This document shows, piece by piece, positions 8,841 through 17,797 of a stretch of 64,000 nt of DNA. The notes under the pieces were generated by a model that saw only the letters and a list, made by a program, of their open reading frames with translations, made no database searches and was not told the origin of the DNA. The DNA comes from Stanieria cyanosphaera PCC 7437 (GTDB lineage Bacteria > Cyanobacteriota > Cyanobacteriia > Cyanobacteriales > Xenococcaceae), in NCBI RefSeq assembly GCF_000317575.1, contig NC_019748.1, positions 3,058,501 to 3,122,500 of the forward strand. Reading direction: 5' to 3'. The position numbers and the translations under genes are program-made. Position 1 is the stretch's first letter; each line of letters begins with the position of its first letter.

Positions 8841-11360
8841 TTAGCGGTTGGATAATTGAGTTAGGTTAATAATTTCGTCAAATTTAAAGTTTTCAATCAG
8901 ATTGGTGAGAGCCTCTGCTAAATCTTGCTGTTCTGCTGGAATGAGCTTAATTAATTGAAGTAATTGAAGATCATCTCCTTGAGAAGCTCTTTGAAAAACT
9001 TCTTCAAGCCATTCTGGTGACATAGTTTTAAAACTGTCGCTGTTTAGAGTCAAATGAGCAGATGAATTGTTTGGTGACTGGGAATGTGATTGATTATTGT
9101 CTTTATAGATATATCGCACTCCCAAATACTGAGCCATTTTTTCAAACAACTCCCCATGACGAAAAGGTTTACGAACAAAATCATCACATCCAAAAGCAAG
9201 AATTTTTTGACGCTGTTCTTCAAAGACGCTGGCGGTAAGAGCAATAATCACAGTTGCTTGTCCACGTAAAGAAGATTTAATTCTTTTGCTAGCTTCAAGA
9301 CCGTTCATTACGGGCATTTGCATATCCATCCAGATCAAATGAGGTTCCCAACTTTCCCAAAGTGCGATCGCTTCTTGACCATTAGCAGCTTCTCGAACCT
9401 GAAATCCAATTGAACTAAGGATTTTTACCATCAGATTACGATTAGTAGGTTTGTCTTCTACAACTAAAATACGAAACTCTGGTTGATCGGGAGCAAGTGC
9501 GATCGCTATTTGAGATTTTCTCAGGGATGTTTCTGGGTTAACTGGTGCGCTAGTGATCAAGGGAATCGTAAACGTAAAAGTTGTTCCTTGCCCGACTTGA
9601 CTATTTATAGTAATTTCGCCACCCATCAATTCTACAAATACACGACTAATCGATAGTCCTAATCCTGTGCCTTCCTTTGATTGCCAGCCTGCTTGTGCTT
9701 GTTTAAAGGCAACAAAGATATTTTCTATTTCTTCTGGAGAGATACCAGGTCCTGTATCTTCAACACTAAAGTAGAGCATTTGTTCTTGAATCGATACTTT
9801 TAGCTTGACTTGTCCTTGTTCAGTAAATTTAATGGCATTGCCAAGAATATTAATCAGCACCTGACGAAGTTTGTTGCGATCCGTTTTGATGTATTGAGGA
9901 ACATCGCTATGAAGATTAAAAGACAATTGAAGTTGTTTGTATTGAGCTTTAAGTTTCAGCAAATCCTCAAGTTCAATGAGCAGGTTATATAAGTCAAAAC
10001 TAGTTTCGTTAAGAAAAGTTTGTCCTGCCTCAATTTTGGACATTTCTAAAACGTCATTGATCAGGCTTAATAAGTGTTCGCCACTAGAATCGATAATATT
10101 AATGTATTCTTGATGTTCTTGAGAAAGATTAGAAGCTCTTTGCATCAATTGGGCATAGCCAAGAATGGCGTTGAGAGGAGTACGCAGTTCGTGACTCATA
10201 TTGGCTAAAAATTCGCTTTTGGCACGATTAGCTCTTTCTGCCTCGTTTTTAGCGAGTCTTAATTCTTGTGCTTGTTGTTGAGTGCGTGCTAGTAATTCAG
10301 CTTGTTGCACAGCTACACCTAACTGTGTGCCAACTTGAATCATGATTTGAATTATGCCTGGTTGCCATTGACGAGGAGCAGACAACTGATAGGCAAACAG
10401 TAATCCCCAAAGATAATCGTTATAGAAAATTGGCACAACCAGATAAGCTTTAGCCTGTAGTTGTTCTAATAATTTTAAGTAACACTGATTAAAACCAGAT
10501 TCGTAGATATTATTAACAGCGCGATAACTATTTTTTTGAACAAAAATTCCTCCTTGGGAGTCTTGTAAATAAGTATCTTTAAGCGTCTTGATCGCACAGT
10601 TTTCTTGAGCGATCGCAATACTGGTTAAAGTCGTGTTTTCTTGCTGTTGAGAGATAACTTGATTCCATCCTTCAGCAACAGATTCAGCAATTAGTTCCCC
10701 ACTCCAATCAGATTTAAATTGATAAACCAACACGCGATCGCAATTAATTGCTCTTCGTATTTCTTCAGTAGTATCAGAGAAAATTGTCTGTAAATCCAGA
10801 GTTTGCCTCATTTTTTGCAAAATTCTGGTAATTGCTTGCTTATGTTCTCCTGACTGCTGTAATTCGGTAGTGCGTTCCTGTACCCGTATTTCAAGCTTTT
10901 CATTGATACTACGTAATTCAGCTTCTGCTTTTTGGCGTTCGACGATTTCTGTTTGTAATTCTCCATTAACAATTTCAAGCTGTTCGGGAGTTTTAAGAGA
11001 CAAAAATCGGGGCAATAAGGTTGCCATTTCAGCAGCCGTATAACAAGAAACTAAAGCATTCATAGCTTTTTCAACTCCTGCTAGCCAATAAGCTGGATGC
11101 CAAAGTGTCCAAATTTCAATCAAATGTCCCGTACCACAAAGTATGATAAACGCGCCAAACATGATAAAGAATTTTTGAAATGGAACATCGCTACGCTTAA
11201 ATACAAAGTAGAGCAGCATAACGGGAATCGAAAAATAAGCGATCGCAATTAGAAAATCGCTGACTAAATGAAGTCCAACTAAAGGCGTTTGCCACAGATA
11301 GCAGTGACCATGAGGGATATAAGATTTGGGTGAAATAAGATTAATGAGCAATTTCCCCAT
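8841..11360 (-). CDS. Ethylene-receptor-like hybrid histidine kinase with GAF domain
   Basis: 839-aa membrane sensor. Residues 25-115 form three transmembrane helices closely matching the plant ETR1 ethylene-binding domain: D35, Y42, C75 and H79 match ETR1 D25, Y32, C65 and H69 at a constant offset of 10, including AYFSIP and [13 protein letters not shown]. Then a coiled segment (130-170), a phytochrome-type GAF (about 180-355) with C255 and C293, a HisKA/HATPase pair with phospho-acceptor H390 (NMSHELRTP), and a C-terminal receiver (WMDMQMP). Copper-dependent ethylene binding is expected from the family. The GAF ends in LVVPI like cyanobacteriochromes, but has Cys-Tyr where most have Cys-His, so bilin binding is uncertain. 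The downstream REC-GGDEF-EAL gene is the likely partner. Resembles the Synechocystis Etr1 class. Confidence 0.9.
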   Translation of the reverse strand: MGKLLINLISPKSYIPHGHCYLWQTPLVGLHLVSDFLIAIAYFSIPVMLLYFVFKRSDVPFQKFFIMFGAFIILCGTGHLIEIWTLWHPAYWLAGVEKAMNALVSCYTAAEMATLLPRFLSLKTPEQLEIVNGELQTEIVERQKAEAELRSINEKLEIRVQERTTELQQSGEHKQAITRILQKMRQTLDLQTIFSDTTEEIRRAINCDRVLVYQFKSDWSGELIAESVAEGWNQVISQQQENTTLTSIAIAQENCAIKTLKDTYLQDSQGGIFVQKNSYRAVNNIYESGFNQCYLKLLEQLQAKAYLVVPIFYNDYLWGLLFAYQLSAPRQWQPGIIQIMIQVGTQLGVAVQQAELLARTQQQAQELRLAKNEAERANRAKSEFLANMSHELRTPLNAILGYAQLMQRASNLSQEHQEYINIIDSSGEHLLSLINDVLEMSKIEAGQTFLNETSFDLYNLLIELEDLLKLKAQYKQLQLSFNLHSDVPQYIKTDRNKLRQVLINILGNAIKFTEQGQVKLKVSIQEQMLYFSVEDTGPGISPEEIENIFVAFKQAQAGWQSKEGTGLGLSISRVFVELMGGEITINSQVGQGTTFTFTIPLITSAPVNPETSLRKSQIAIALAPDQPEFRILVVEDKPTNRNLMVKILSSIGFQVREAANGQEAIALWESWEPHLIWMDMQMPVMNGLEASKRIKSSLRGQATVIIALTASVFEEQRQKILAFGCDDFVRKPFRHGELFEKMAQYLGVRYIYKDNNQSHSQSPNNSSAHLTLNSDSFKTMSPEWLEEVFQRASQGDDLQLLQLIKLIPAEQQDLAEALTNLIENFKFDEIINLTQLSNR

Positions 11361-11669
11361 ACTATTTCAACAAGATTTAAAATTAAGTTTTCCTGGGCAA
11401 AAAACGAAGTACTTTTGAGTAATTTTGCTTGGTTAGTTCCAGAAGCATTAATAAGCTTTTACTTGAGGAAGTAACATATAATTAGAATTCCCAATTTTGC
11501 ACAAAAATTTCTATTTATTCAATTTTTTTCGAGAATATAGCCCTTAAAGTTGTTAAAATATTTCGCTGCTACGCCTGTAAAAAGAGCAGATTAAACAGTT
11601 TGAGCAATACCTATAGCTTGGTCAAAGTGTCGATCTTAAATCAAAGAAAGTATGCAATAGATGTTTTTT

Positions 11670-11755
11670 AGGGCCGAACGGCAGGAAAGCCCTTACAGAG
11701 TTTCAGATTTACCAAACTCTAACTTTATGAGGATTTGAGTCAAGCTCGAAGTTAG
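11670..11755 (+). promoter_or_regulatory. Structured 5' leader of the DUF6335 gene (candidate)
   Basis: Within the 434-base gap 11361-11794 three stems follow one another: AGGGC 11670-11674 with GCCCT 11689-11693 (with an alternative GCCG/CGGC inside), AGAGTTT 11697-11703 with AAACTCT 11714-11720, and CTAACTT 11719-11725 with AAGTTAG 11749-11755. The second and third stems share two bases, so full pairing is mutually exclusive. This looks like a folded leader, but no known riboswitch consensus was recognised. The rest of the gap shows nothing clear. Confidence 0.35.
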
Positions 11756-11794
11756 ATATCCTGCAAAGAGTATGGACTAAATATCTAAAAATTT

Positions 11795-12376
11795 ATGGTG
11801 GATAAAATTCAAAAAACCAACTCTGATGCAAACAATCACAACCAAACTAAAGAAATTAGAAAAGAAATTGACATAGAAACACGGACAGAAGTAACACCAG
11901 AAGAATTAGAAGCAATAGAAAGTGAAATCGGTTTAGAACAGATGACTAGAGAGCCAGATCGTCTTAATGAAGATAATCTTTATAGTAGCCTGGATGAATC
12001 AGAATTTGCACCTAGTTACGGAACTGGACTCAAAGGTGAACCTACAGATCATGCGGGCAGAAAAGTGCATGATCTTCATAGCCCAAGATTTGATGAAGCT
12101 GATTCTATTTTAACTGGAGGCGATCTTGATGCTAATTACGAAGAAGCTGATGCAGTAGGAGATGAAGCAGTTGGTGGAACTGTTGCTACACCAGACCAAG
12201 ACATTGTTGATAATTTAGGTGCTGCGGTAGGTCTAGAAATGCGCGACCGCGACCTTTGGAAGCGAACCCCTCGCTCTTCCTTGCGAACTAATCAAATATT
12301 AGAACATCGTGACGAAGATCGTTGGGAAACAGACCCCCAATCTTCTGAAGATTATGAAGAACGTCAAGACGATTAA
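11795..12376 (+). CDS. DUF6335 family protein
   Basis: 193-aa highly acidic, hydrophilic protein without signal peptide or membrane segment. The central and C-terminal blocks TGGDLDANYEEADAVGDEAVG and TPDQDIVDNLGAAVG match what I remember of the cyanobacterial DUF6335 family, as does the ending with RDEDRWETDP. The N-terminal 60 residues are charged and low in complexity. The function of the family is not known to me. The ATG at 11795 has only a weak ribosome site; the preceding leader is predicted to be folded. Confidence 0.75.
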   Translation: MVDKIQKTNSDANNHNQTKEIRKEIDIETRTEVTPEELEAIESEIGLEQMTREPDRLNEDNLYSSLDESEFAPSYGTGLKGEPTDHAGRKVHDLHSPRFDEADSILTGGDLDANYEEADAVGDEAVGGTVATPDQDIVDNLGAAVGLEMRDRDLWKRTPRSSLRTNQILEHRDEDRWETDPQSSEDYEERQDD

Positions 12377-12603
12377 TTAAGAGCAAATCTATTTTTATAA
12401 TTAATCAAAAAGACCTAAAAAATAATTACCACAAACACTAGTTTTTTGTAAAATAATTACGGCTAATTAAACTGACATTTTGAGCATTGCTTTCAATTTT
12501 GTTTTTAAGGAAGCAACGCTCAAATCTAATCTAGGTTAAAGTACGATTTATAGCTTCTGACTTTTTCATCAACTAAATCAATATTTTGAAAAGATTTAAT
12601 TAT

Positions 12604-12831
12604 TTAAGATTCCTCATCTCTAGTTAAATCTCCTCTCAAATCTCTGCGATCGTCCAACATTTGAGGTGCTACACCAGGATTGCTAATTAGTTCTTCAGGA
12701 TTTTTAGGAAAATTAGGTTGATTAATTAGTTCTGGTGGATTAATAGCTTGTTCGATCATAGATTTATTAGATTCATTAGTTGGTTCAGATTGGTTATTTT
12801 TCTGAGCGTCATTTAAAGGTTGATTAGCCAT
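12604..12831 (-). CDS. Small Asn/Pro-rich hypothetical protein (75 aa)
   Basis: Short hydrophilic, probably disordered protein, rich in N, P, Q and E, ending in DDRRDLRGDLTRDEES. The ATG at 12831 is chosen because AGGA lies about 9 nt upstream; an upstream in-frame ATG at 12861 would add 10 basic residues. The neighbouring DUF6335 gene is also small, acidic and hydrophilic, but points the opposite way. I do not recognise the family. Confidence 0.5.
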   Translation of the reverse strand: MANQPLNDAQKNNQSEPTNESNKSMIEQAINPPELINQPNFPKNPEELISNPGVAPQMLDDRRDLRGDLTRDEES

Positions 12832-12981
12832 TTTATTTTTCCTGATTTTCTGTCGTTTCAAAATTTTATTTATGTTTAATTTTATCTAGTTAATCTTAAC
12901 TAAAACATCTATACAAAGTTGATTAGTGTAGTCACTCAAAAGTTATTAAATAAAATTCTTCTGAGTACAGAACAAAAAATT

Positions 12982-13657
12982 AACATCAACATCTAAGGTT
13001 AGTACACCCTGACGCGATCTCTTTCAAATTCTAAGTTATAGGGTGATCAACGCCTAACGGCATCTAAGGTTAGTACACGAGCAACAGGTTCCACCATGAC
13101 CCATTCATTCGTGTGTGATCAACGCCTAACGGCATCTAAGGTTAGTACACCGGTTAACTAGCTCTGCCTCCGAATCTTTCTTTGCGTGATCAACGCCTAA
13201 CGGCATCTAAGGTTAGTACACAAGTCACCCTTCCCGATTCCCCGCAAAAAACTGATCCAGTGATCAACGCCTAACGGCATCTAAGGTTAGTACACCTAGC
13301 TAGCTTTAGATTACTTTGGTGCGTGTCGACAGTGATCAACGCCTAACGGCATCTAAGGTTAGTACACTAGAATACACAAAAAGATAGCTAACATTCGCAA
13401 AGATAGTGATCAACGCCTAACGGCATCTAAGGTTAGTACACGATCGTCAATAATCCTTGAGCAAAAAGACTTGGTTGTGATCAACGCCTAACGGCATCTA
13501 AGGTTAGTACACATAAGATTTGAAAATCATAACCACTTGTTCTATTTAGTGATCAACGCCTAACGGCATCTAAGGTTAGTACACTTAGTAATGCTATAAG
13601 TTGAAGCAGCAGCGTCAATTGGTGATCAACGCCTAACGGCATCTAAGGTTAGTACAC
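12982..13657 (-). CRISPR. CRISPR array 1 (nine intact repeats plus one degenerate, nine spacers)
   Basis: Nine identical 36-nt repeats start at 13043, 13115, 13186, 13260, 13332, 13406, 13477, 13549 and 13622 (plus-strand ends GTGATCAACGCC ... GGTTAGTACAC). A tenth, eroded copy at 12982-13007 keeps only the last part of the unit (ATCTAAGGTTAGTACAC). Spacers are 35-38 nt and all different. The homologous leader lies on the right, next to cas2, so transcription is leftward and the degenerate copy is the leader-distal terminal repeat. On the transcribed strand the repeat carries a short GCCGTTAGGC stem, a likely Cas6 target. No spacer matched elsewhere in this window by eye. Confidence 0.97.
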
Positions 13658-13910
13658 GGCAGTCGCCATAATCCAGATTTGGTAGGCTTTCTGAGGTAAT
13701 TTTACAAGCATCTCCAACAAAATGGCAACTCCGAATCAAAAAACTCATTTCTATGCCAATAAGCAATGCTTGAAATCATTTTACCGTCTGGTTTTCAAAA
13801 AATTCAAGCACCATTGTGACCCTCAAAAACTCTCAAATACCTTTTCTAGATAGGATCAAAACAATTCAAACCCACCACAAGCCTTCAACAAACAGAGGTG
13901 CTTGTTTTCA
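13658..13910 (-). promoter_or_regulatory. Leader of CRISPR array 1
   Basis: AT-rich 253-base stretch between the cas2 stop and the first repeat. It is recognisably homologous to the leader of array 2: the repeat junction (plus strand GGCAGTCGCCATAATCCAG here, GGCAGTTGCCGTAGTCCAG there), a block around ACAAGCATCTCCAACAAAATG, and GAGGTGCTTG at the cas-gene end. It is expected to hold the array promoter and the spacer-integration anchor. Confidence 0.8.
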
Positions 13911-14204
13911 TTACAGTACGCGAAACCCTTCATTATTGATCAGCCAAGTATTAGGACGATTATAAGCGGGTAAACTTTTAACGCACTGGTGAGATAAGCG
14001 GATTAGAATTAAATCGTCTTCAAGAGTGAGAATTTTTTCTAATTGCCAACGCATTTTTTCTCGATCTCTTTGTGAAAGCCAGCAGCGAAAAATGGAATAT
14101 TGTAAGCGATCGCCATATCCTTCCAATAATTTATAAGCTTTACGCCAACGTTTTGGACAGCGAATATCGTAACAAACTAAGTACCAATTTTTTTGTTCAG
14201 CCAT
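13911..14204 (-). CDS. cas2: CRISPR-associated endoribonuclease Cas2
   Basis: 97-aa Cas2: ferredoxin-like fold starting NWYLVCYDIRCPKRWRKAYK, with the early Asp of beta-1 (YDI) and the later QYSIFRCWLSQ strand typical of Cas2. With Cas1 it forms the spacer-integration complex. The ATG at 14204 is preceded by a near-perfect Shine-Dalgarno (GGAGGA, 3 nt before the ATG) and starts 8 nt after the cas1 stop; a longer reading from 14258 would overlap cas1 by 46 nt and is rejected. Last gene of the adaptation unit; the array 1 leader begins right after its stop. Confidence 0.95.
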   Translation of the reverse strand: MAEQKNWYLVCYDIRCPKRWRKAYKLLEGYGDRLQYSIFRCWLSQRDREKMRWQLEKILTLEDDLILIRLSHQCVKSLPAYNRPNTWLINNEGFRVL

Positions 14205-14212
14205 AACTCCTC

Positions 14213-15871
14213 CTATCGTAAGATAAGTTGACCGAACAAACCACCTTCGCCCATCCATTCTTTTTCTAGTAATCGCACTTCTAGTTCCAAAAGACGACGA
14301 TAGGTAAGGGAGTATTTAGTAACGGGATGTTTCCAGGTTTCTTGTTTACGCTGTTCGTAGATTTCGACTAATTTACGCCTTCCTGTTTCACTCAACCAAA
14401 CTTGTTCTCCGCGAATCTCGAAGTCATCATTAATCTCCCATTGTTGACGATTAATAGAAGCTACTATTGGCATATCTACGAGGATGACTCGAAAAATTTC
14501 CATTAAATCCAAGGCTAAAGGCGCAGCAACAGATCTGGGTTGATGGTAAAAACCCAACGCTGGTTCTAACCCGACTGTCAGAATAGCATTCATCACATCT
14601 TTGATTAATAACGAATAGCCAAAACCCAGTAAGGCATTAAATCTATCTTTGGGAGGGCGACGATTGCGACCATCAAACCTCATTTGGGGAGGAACATCCG
14701 AACTCAAAAGACAAGGTAAAGCACCAAAGTATAAAGCAGCTAATTTACCTTCTATTCCCAAAAGTGATTCAATCGAGTTTATTTGAGGAATTTGTGCGAT
14801 TATAGCCTGCATTTGCTTAATATTTCGCTCTAATTTCATTGATTTGAGCTTTTTAATTCGTCTACCACGCATGAGAAATTTACGCTGTCCCTGTCCGCGA
14901 CAGTTGACTAATTTTTTAGCTAATGACAGACGAAATTCGGGATTATTCAGTGCTTCATACTGCCTAATCCGTCGTTGAATATTTTCCTGACGATTATCAA
15001 AACTACCAATATAGCGACCGCCACCAGAGACAAAATGAATCCCAATTCCTCGGTCGGCGCAGAAGTGTAAAGCTTGAGTTGAAATTTGAGAAAAACTATG
15101 AAGTACTAACTGTCCTACTTGTTGGGCTGGTACTTTTTCTACTTGTCGGTCTTTACGAGTAATTTTGATTTGTTCTCCAGTACGACCCACTTTCGTTCCT
15201 GGTTCGAGAATATGTAAAATCTCTCTTTCATCATCTTGAGGAAAAAGACGTAACGGTTCCCATTCTTGGTTATGAACTAATCTAGCTTCTTCTGGTAAAC
15301 AGACAGGAGACAAAGAACAACGAACGCAGAGTCTTTCATTTTCCGTTACTGGTGGACGATGAATTGAGGTTCGTATCTGTCGGGCAAGAGCGATCGCATC
15401 TTTGACAGCTTTTTTTCCTTCATCATCGAAAGGTATGTGAACCAAGACATTATCGGCATGGTAGCGGATTCTACCTTCGGTAACTTTAACTCCCAACGCA
15501 GATTCAATTAAATAGCAGTAAGCCAAGATTTGAATGCGATCGCTTTCCCAGGCTTGAGGCTGTTTATTCTCATCCCTGTGACAACGCCCTCGTTTATGTT
15601 CGTAAGGGATAGTTTGACCGTCGCGGGTTCTAAGTGCGTCAACTCTACCCCTCAATCCCAGTTCTTCACTTATTAAATATAAATCTTCCCAATCTTCATC
15701 TTCTTTTTTTTCTAGTTCGGCGTGTAACCTTCGCCCTGCAAAAACAGCAGCATCTTGGGTATAGAGTTCTTCTACTTCTTCGAGGTAGTAAAGACGGGGA
15801 CAATAAGCTAAAGCATGAAGGGCAGAAACACGGATGGTTTCAGTTTCAGCAGGTATTGGAAGTAATTGCAT
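14213..15871 (-). CDS. cas1: Cas4-Cas1 fusion protein
   Basis: 552 aa joining two adaptation enzymes. Residues 1-200 are Cas4, a RecB-type nuclease: H50 (RRLHAE), D78 (GRVDAL), E91 and K93 (EHKRG), and Fe-S ligands C24, C182, C185 and C191. Residues about 205-552 are Cas1, with E374 (LLGIEGKLAALYF), H443 (LGFYHQPRS) and D455/E458 (LALDLMEIFR) as the metal site. Cas4 trims and orients prespacers by PAM; Cas1 integrates them. The fusion is known from type I-G and MYXAN/dev systems. It starts its own transcription unit with cas2; a 20-bp motif also found upstream of the effector operon lies 50 nt before the ATG. Confidence 0.96.
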   Translation of the reverse strand: MQLLPIPAETETIRVSALHALAYCPRLYYLEEVEELYTQDAAVFAGRRLHAELEKKEDEDWEDLYLISEELGLRGRVDALRTRDGQTIPYEHKRGRCHRDENKQPQAWESDRIQILAYCYLIESALGVKVTEGRIRYHADNVLVHIPFDDEGKKAVKDAIALARQIRTSIHRPPVTENERLCVRCSLSPVCLPEEARLVHNQEWEPLRLFPQDDEREILHILEPGTKVGRTGEQIKITRKDRQVEKVPAQQVGQLVLHSFSQISTQALHFCADRGIGIHFVSGGGRYIGSFDNRQENIQRRIRQYEALNNPEFRLSLAKKLVNCRGQGQRKFLMRGRRIKKLKSMKLERNIKQMQAIIAQIPQINSIESLLGIEGKLAALYFGALPCLLSSDVPPQMRFDGRNRRPPKDRFNALLGFGYSLLIKDVMNAILTVGLEPALGFYHQPRSVAAPLALDLMEIFRVILVDMPIVASINRQQWEINDDFEIRGEQVWLSETGRRKLVEIYEQRKQETWKHPVTKYSLTYRRLLELEVRLLEKEWMGEGGLFGQLILR

Positions 15872-15921
15872 TCTTTGTATATATTTTGTTTACTTTTAAT
15901 TACAACTACTTTAATCAATCA

Positions 15922-15941
15922 ACCTGGCAAAAACGTTTCCA
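15922..15941 (-). promoter_or_regulatory. Shared 20-bp cas operator motif, copy 1
   Basis: Minus-strand TGGAAACGTTTTTGCCAGGT, 50 nt upstream of the cas4-cas1 ATG. A copy with one difference stands at 24800-24819, 46 nt upstream of the WYL regulator start. Equal orientation and nearly equal distance suggest a transcription-factor site. Confidence 0.6.
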
Positions 15942-15984
15942 TGTTTCTAATGTTTTTGGTTATTTTTTTAATCTTTTCGAGAGA

Positions 15985-16908
15985 GTAATCAACGCCTTAC
16001 GGCGATCAAAGGTAGAACACTTTTTACTTTTTACTTATTACTTTTTACTTATAACAAAGTGATCAACGCCTTACGGCGATCAAAGGTAGAACACTTTTTA
16101 CTTTTTACTTATTACTTTTTACTTATAACAAAGTGATCAACGCCTTACGGCGATCAAAGGTAGAACACTTTTTACTTTTTACTTATTACTTTTTACTTAT
16201 AACAAAGTGATCAACGCCTTACGGCGATCAAAGGTAGAACACTTTTTACTTTTTACTTATTACTTTTTACTTATAACAAAGTGATCAACGCCTTACGGCG
16301 ATCAAAGGTAGAACACTTTTTACTTTTTACTTATTACTTTTTACTTATAACAAAGTGATCAACGCCTTACGGCGATCAAAGGTAGAACACTTTTTACTTT
16401 TTACTTATTACTTTTTACTTATAACAAAGTGATCAACGCCTTACGGCGATCAAAGGTAGAACACTTTTTACTTTTTACTTATTACTTTTTACTTATAACA
16501 AAGTGATCAACGCCTTACGGCGATCAAAGGTAGAACACTTTTTACTTTTTACTTATTACTTTTTACTTATAACAAAGTGATCAACGCCTTACGGCGATCA
16601 AAGGTAGAACACTTTTTACTTTTTACTTATTACTTTTTACTTATAACAAAGTGATCAACGCCTTACGGCGATCAAAGGTAGAACACTTTTTACTTTTTAC
16701 TTATTACTTTTTACTTATAACAAAGTGATCAACGCCTTACGGCGATCAAAGGTAGAACACTTTTTACTTTTTACTTATTACTTTTTACTTATAACAAAGT
16801 GATCAACGCCTTACGGCGATCAAAGGTAGAACACTTTTTACTTTTTACTTATTACTTTTTACTTATAACAAAGTGATCAACGCCTTACGGCGATCAAAGA
16901 TAGAACAC
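15985..16908 (-). CRISPR. CRISPR array 2 (13 repeats, 12 identical spacers)
   Basis: Thirteen 36-nt repeats start every 74 bases from 15985 to 16873 (plus-strand ends GTGATCAACGCC ... AGGTAGAACAC). All 12 spacers are the same 38-nt sequence made of heptamers TTTTTAC, TTTTTAC, TTATTAC, TTTTTAC, TTATAAC plus AAA. Internal repeats are identical; only the two terminal ones vary by one base (15985-16020 has GTAATC, 16873-16908 has AAAGATAG). The homologous leader on the right, after cas5, sets leftward transcription. The repeat is related to array 1's but clearly distinct. Confidence 0.97.
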
Positions 16909-17158
16909 GGCAGTTGCCGTAGTCCAGTTATAGCAAGTGTTCACAGACAATTCTACAAGCACCTCCAGTAAAATGACAAATTGAAGAGTCAAAAACTTGA
17001 TTAACCCCAAAAAGCGATCCTTAAAACCCCTTCCTTATCTTGGTTTCAGCAAAAATCAAGCATCTCTCAGCATCTTTAAACCGCTTAAACCTTTTCTCTG
17101 TATGAGATAAAAGCAATTAATTCACTCAAACAATCTCAACAAGCAAAGGTGCTTGCAT
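16909..17158 (-). promoter_or_regulatory. Leader of CRISPR array 2
   Basis: 250 bases between the cas5 stop and the first repeat, homologous over its length to the array 1 leader, including the junction (plus strand GGCAGTTGCCGTAGTCCAG) and AAAGGTGCTTG at the far end. Like leader 1 it begins directly at a cas stop codon. Confidence 0.8.
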
Positions 17159-17797
17159 TTAGCTAGATCGACTAGCTTGAATTTCGACCCAGCAATTAGG
17201 ATTAAACTCTCCTAGTGAAAATCTTTGAAAAGTTCCTCGCTGATTTTGGCGATTAATCCAGACTGGTAAACTAATCAATCCGCGACAATCCTTTATGAAC
17301 CAATCAATTTTTCCATCCTCTTCTCGATAAGGTCTTATTCCGTTGATTAATGCCCAAGATTCTCCTAAACTAATTCCACCAAAACGAGTAATCTGTTCTG
17401 GAGAAATAAGCGCGATCGCAACTCTTTCATCTAGTTTAATTTTTGCTGATTCTTCACTTGAATCAAGTTTTACCACTACCTTTAAATCTGTTAGTAATTC
17501 TTGAAAATTAGGCTTAGAAAACTGACTCGGAGGATAAGTTCCCATGTGCGTTTTACTGAATTTGTGATGTCGTTGTTTTCTAACAATGCGAGAAATTGGT
17601 GGTTTATCTCCAATAATTCCCATTGCTAATTTGACCCCTAAATGAGCCGTTAAATCTTCTTCTCCTACTAATGAAAGTAAAAAACCATAAATAGTAGAAA
17701 ATGGTGGATAACAATAGGTTTCTTTGTAATCTCGCGCAAAACTGCGAGGAAAACTAGTACAGGGACATTCTAGATAAAGAAGACTGTTATTACTCAT
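17159..17797 (-). CDS. cas5: Type I MYXAN CRISPR protein Cas5 (DevS-like)
   Basis: 212-aa Cas5/Cmx5. The N-terminus LYLECPCTSFPRSFARDYKE followed by YPPFSTIYGFLLSLVGEE is the family signature (substrate-like strand then P-x-T-x-x-G-x-L-L). It caps the 5' handle of crRNA in Cascade. ATG overlaps the cas7 stop by one base (TAATG), which indicates translational coupling. Last gene of the effector operon; its stop abuts the array 2 leader. The DevS name comes from the Myxococcus dev locus; a developmental role here is not implied. Confidence 0.93.
   Translation of the reverse strand: MSNNSLLYLECPCTSFPRSFARDYKETYCYPPFSTIYGFLLSLVGEEDLTAHLGVKLAMGIIGDKPPISRIVRKQRHHKFSKTHMGTYPPSQFSKPNFQELLTDLKVVVKLDSSEESAKIKLDERVAIALISPEQITRFGGISLGESWALINGIRPYREEDGKIDWFIKDCRGLISLPVWINRQNQRGTFQRFSLGEFNPNCWVEIQASRSS

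Noticed and set aside
14205-14258. Upstream start for cas2
   Set aside because: Would overlap cas1 by 46 nt and lacks a ribosome site; ATG at 14204 has GGAGGA just upstream.
15634-16062. 142-codon plus-strand frame running from cas4-cas1 into array 2
   Set aside because: Antisense to the Cas4 part and ends in CRISPR repeat; AT-rich composition explains it.
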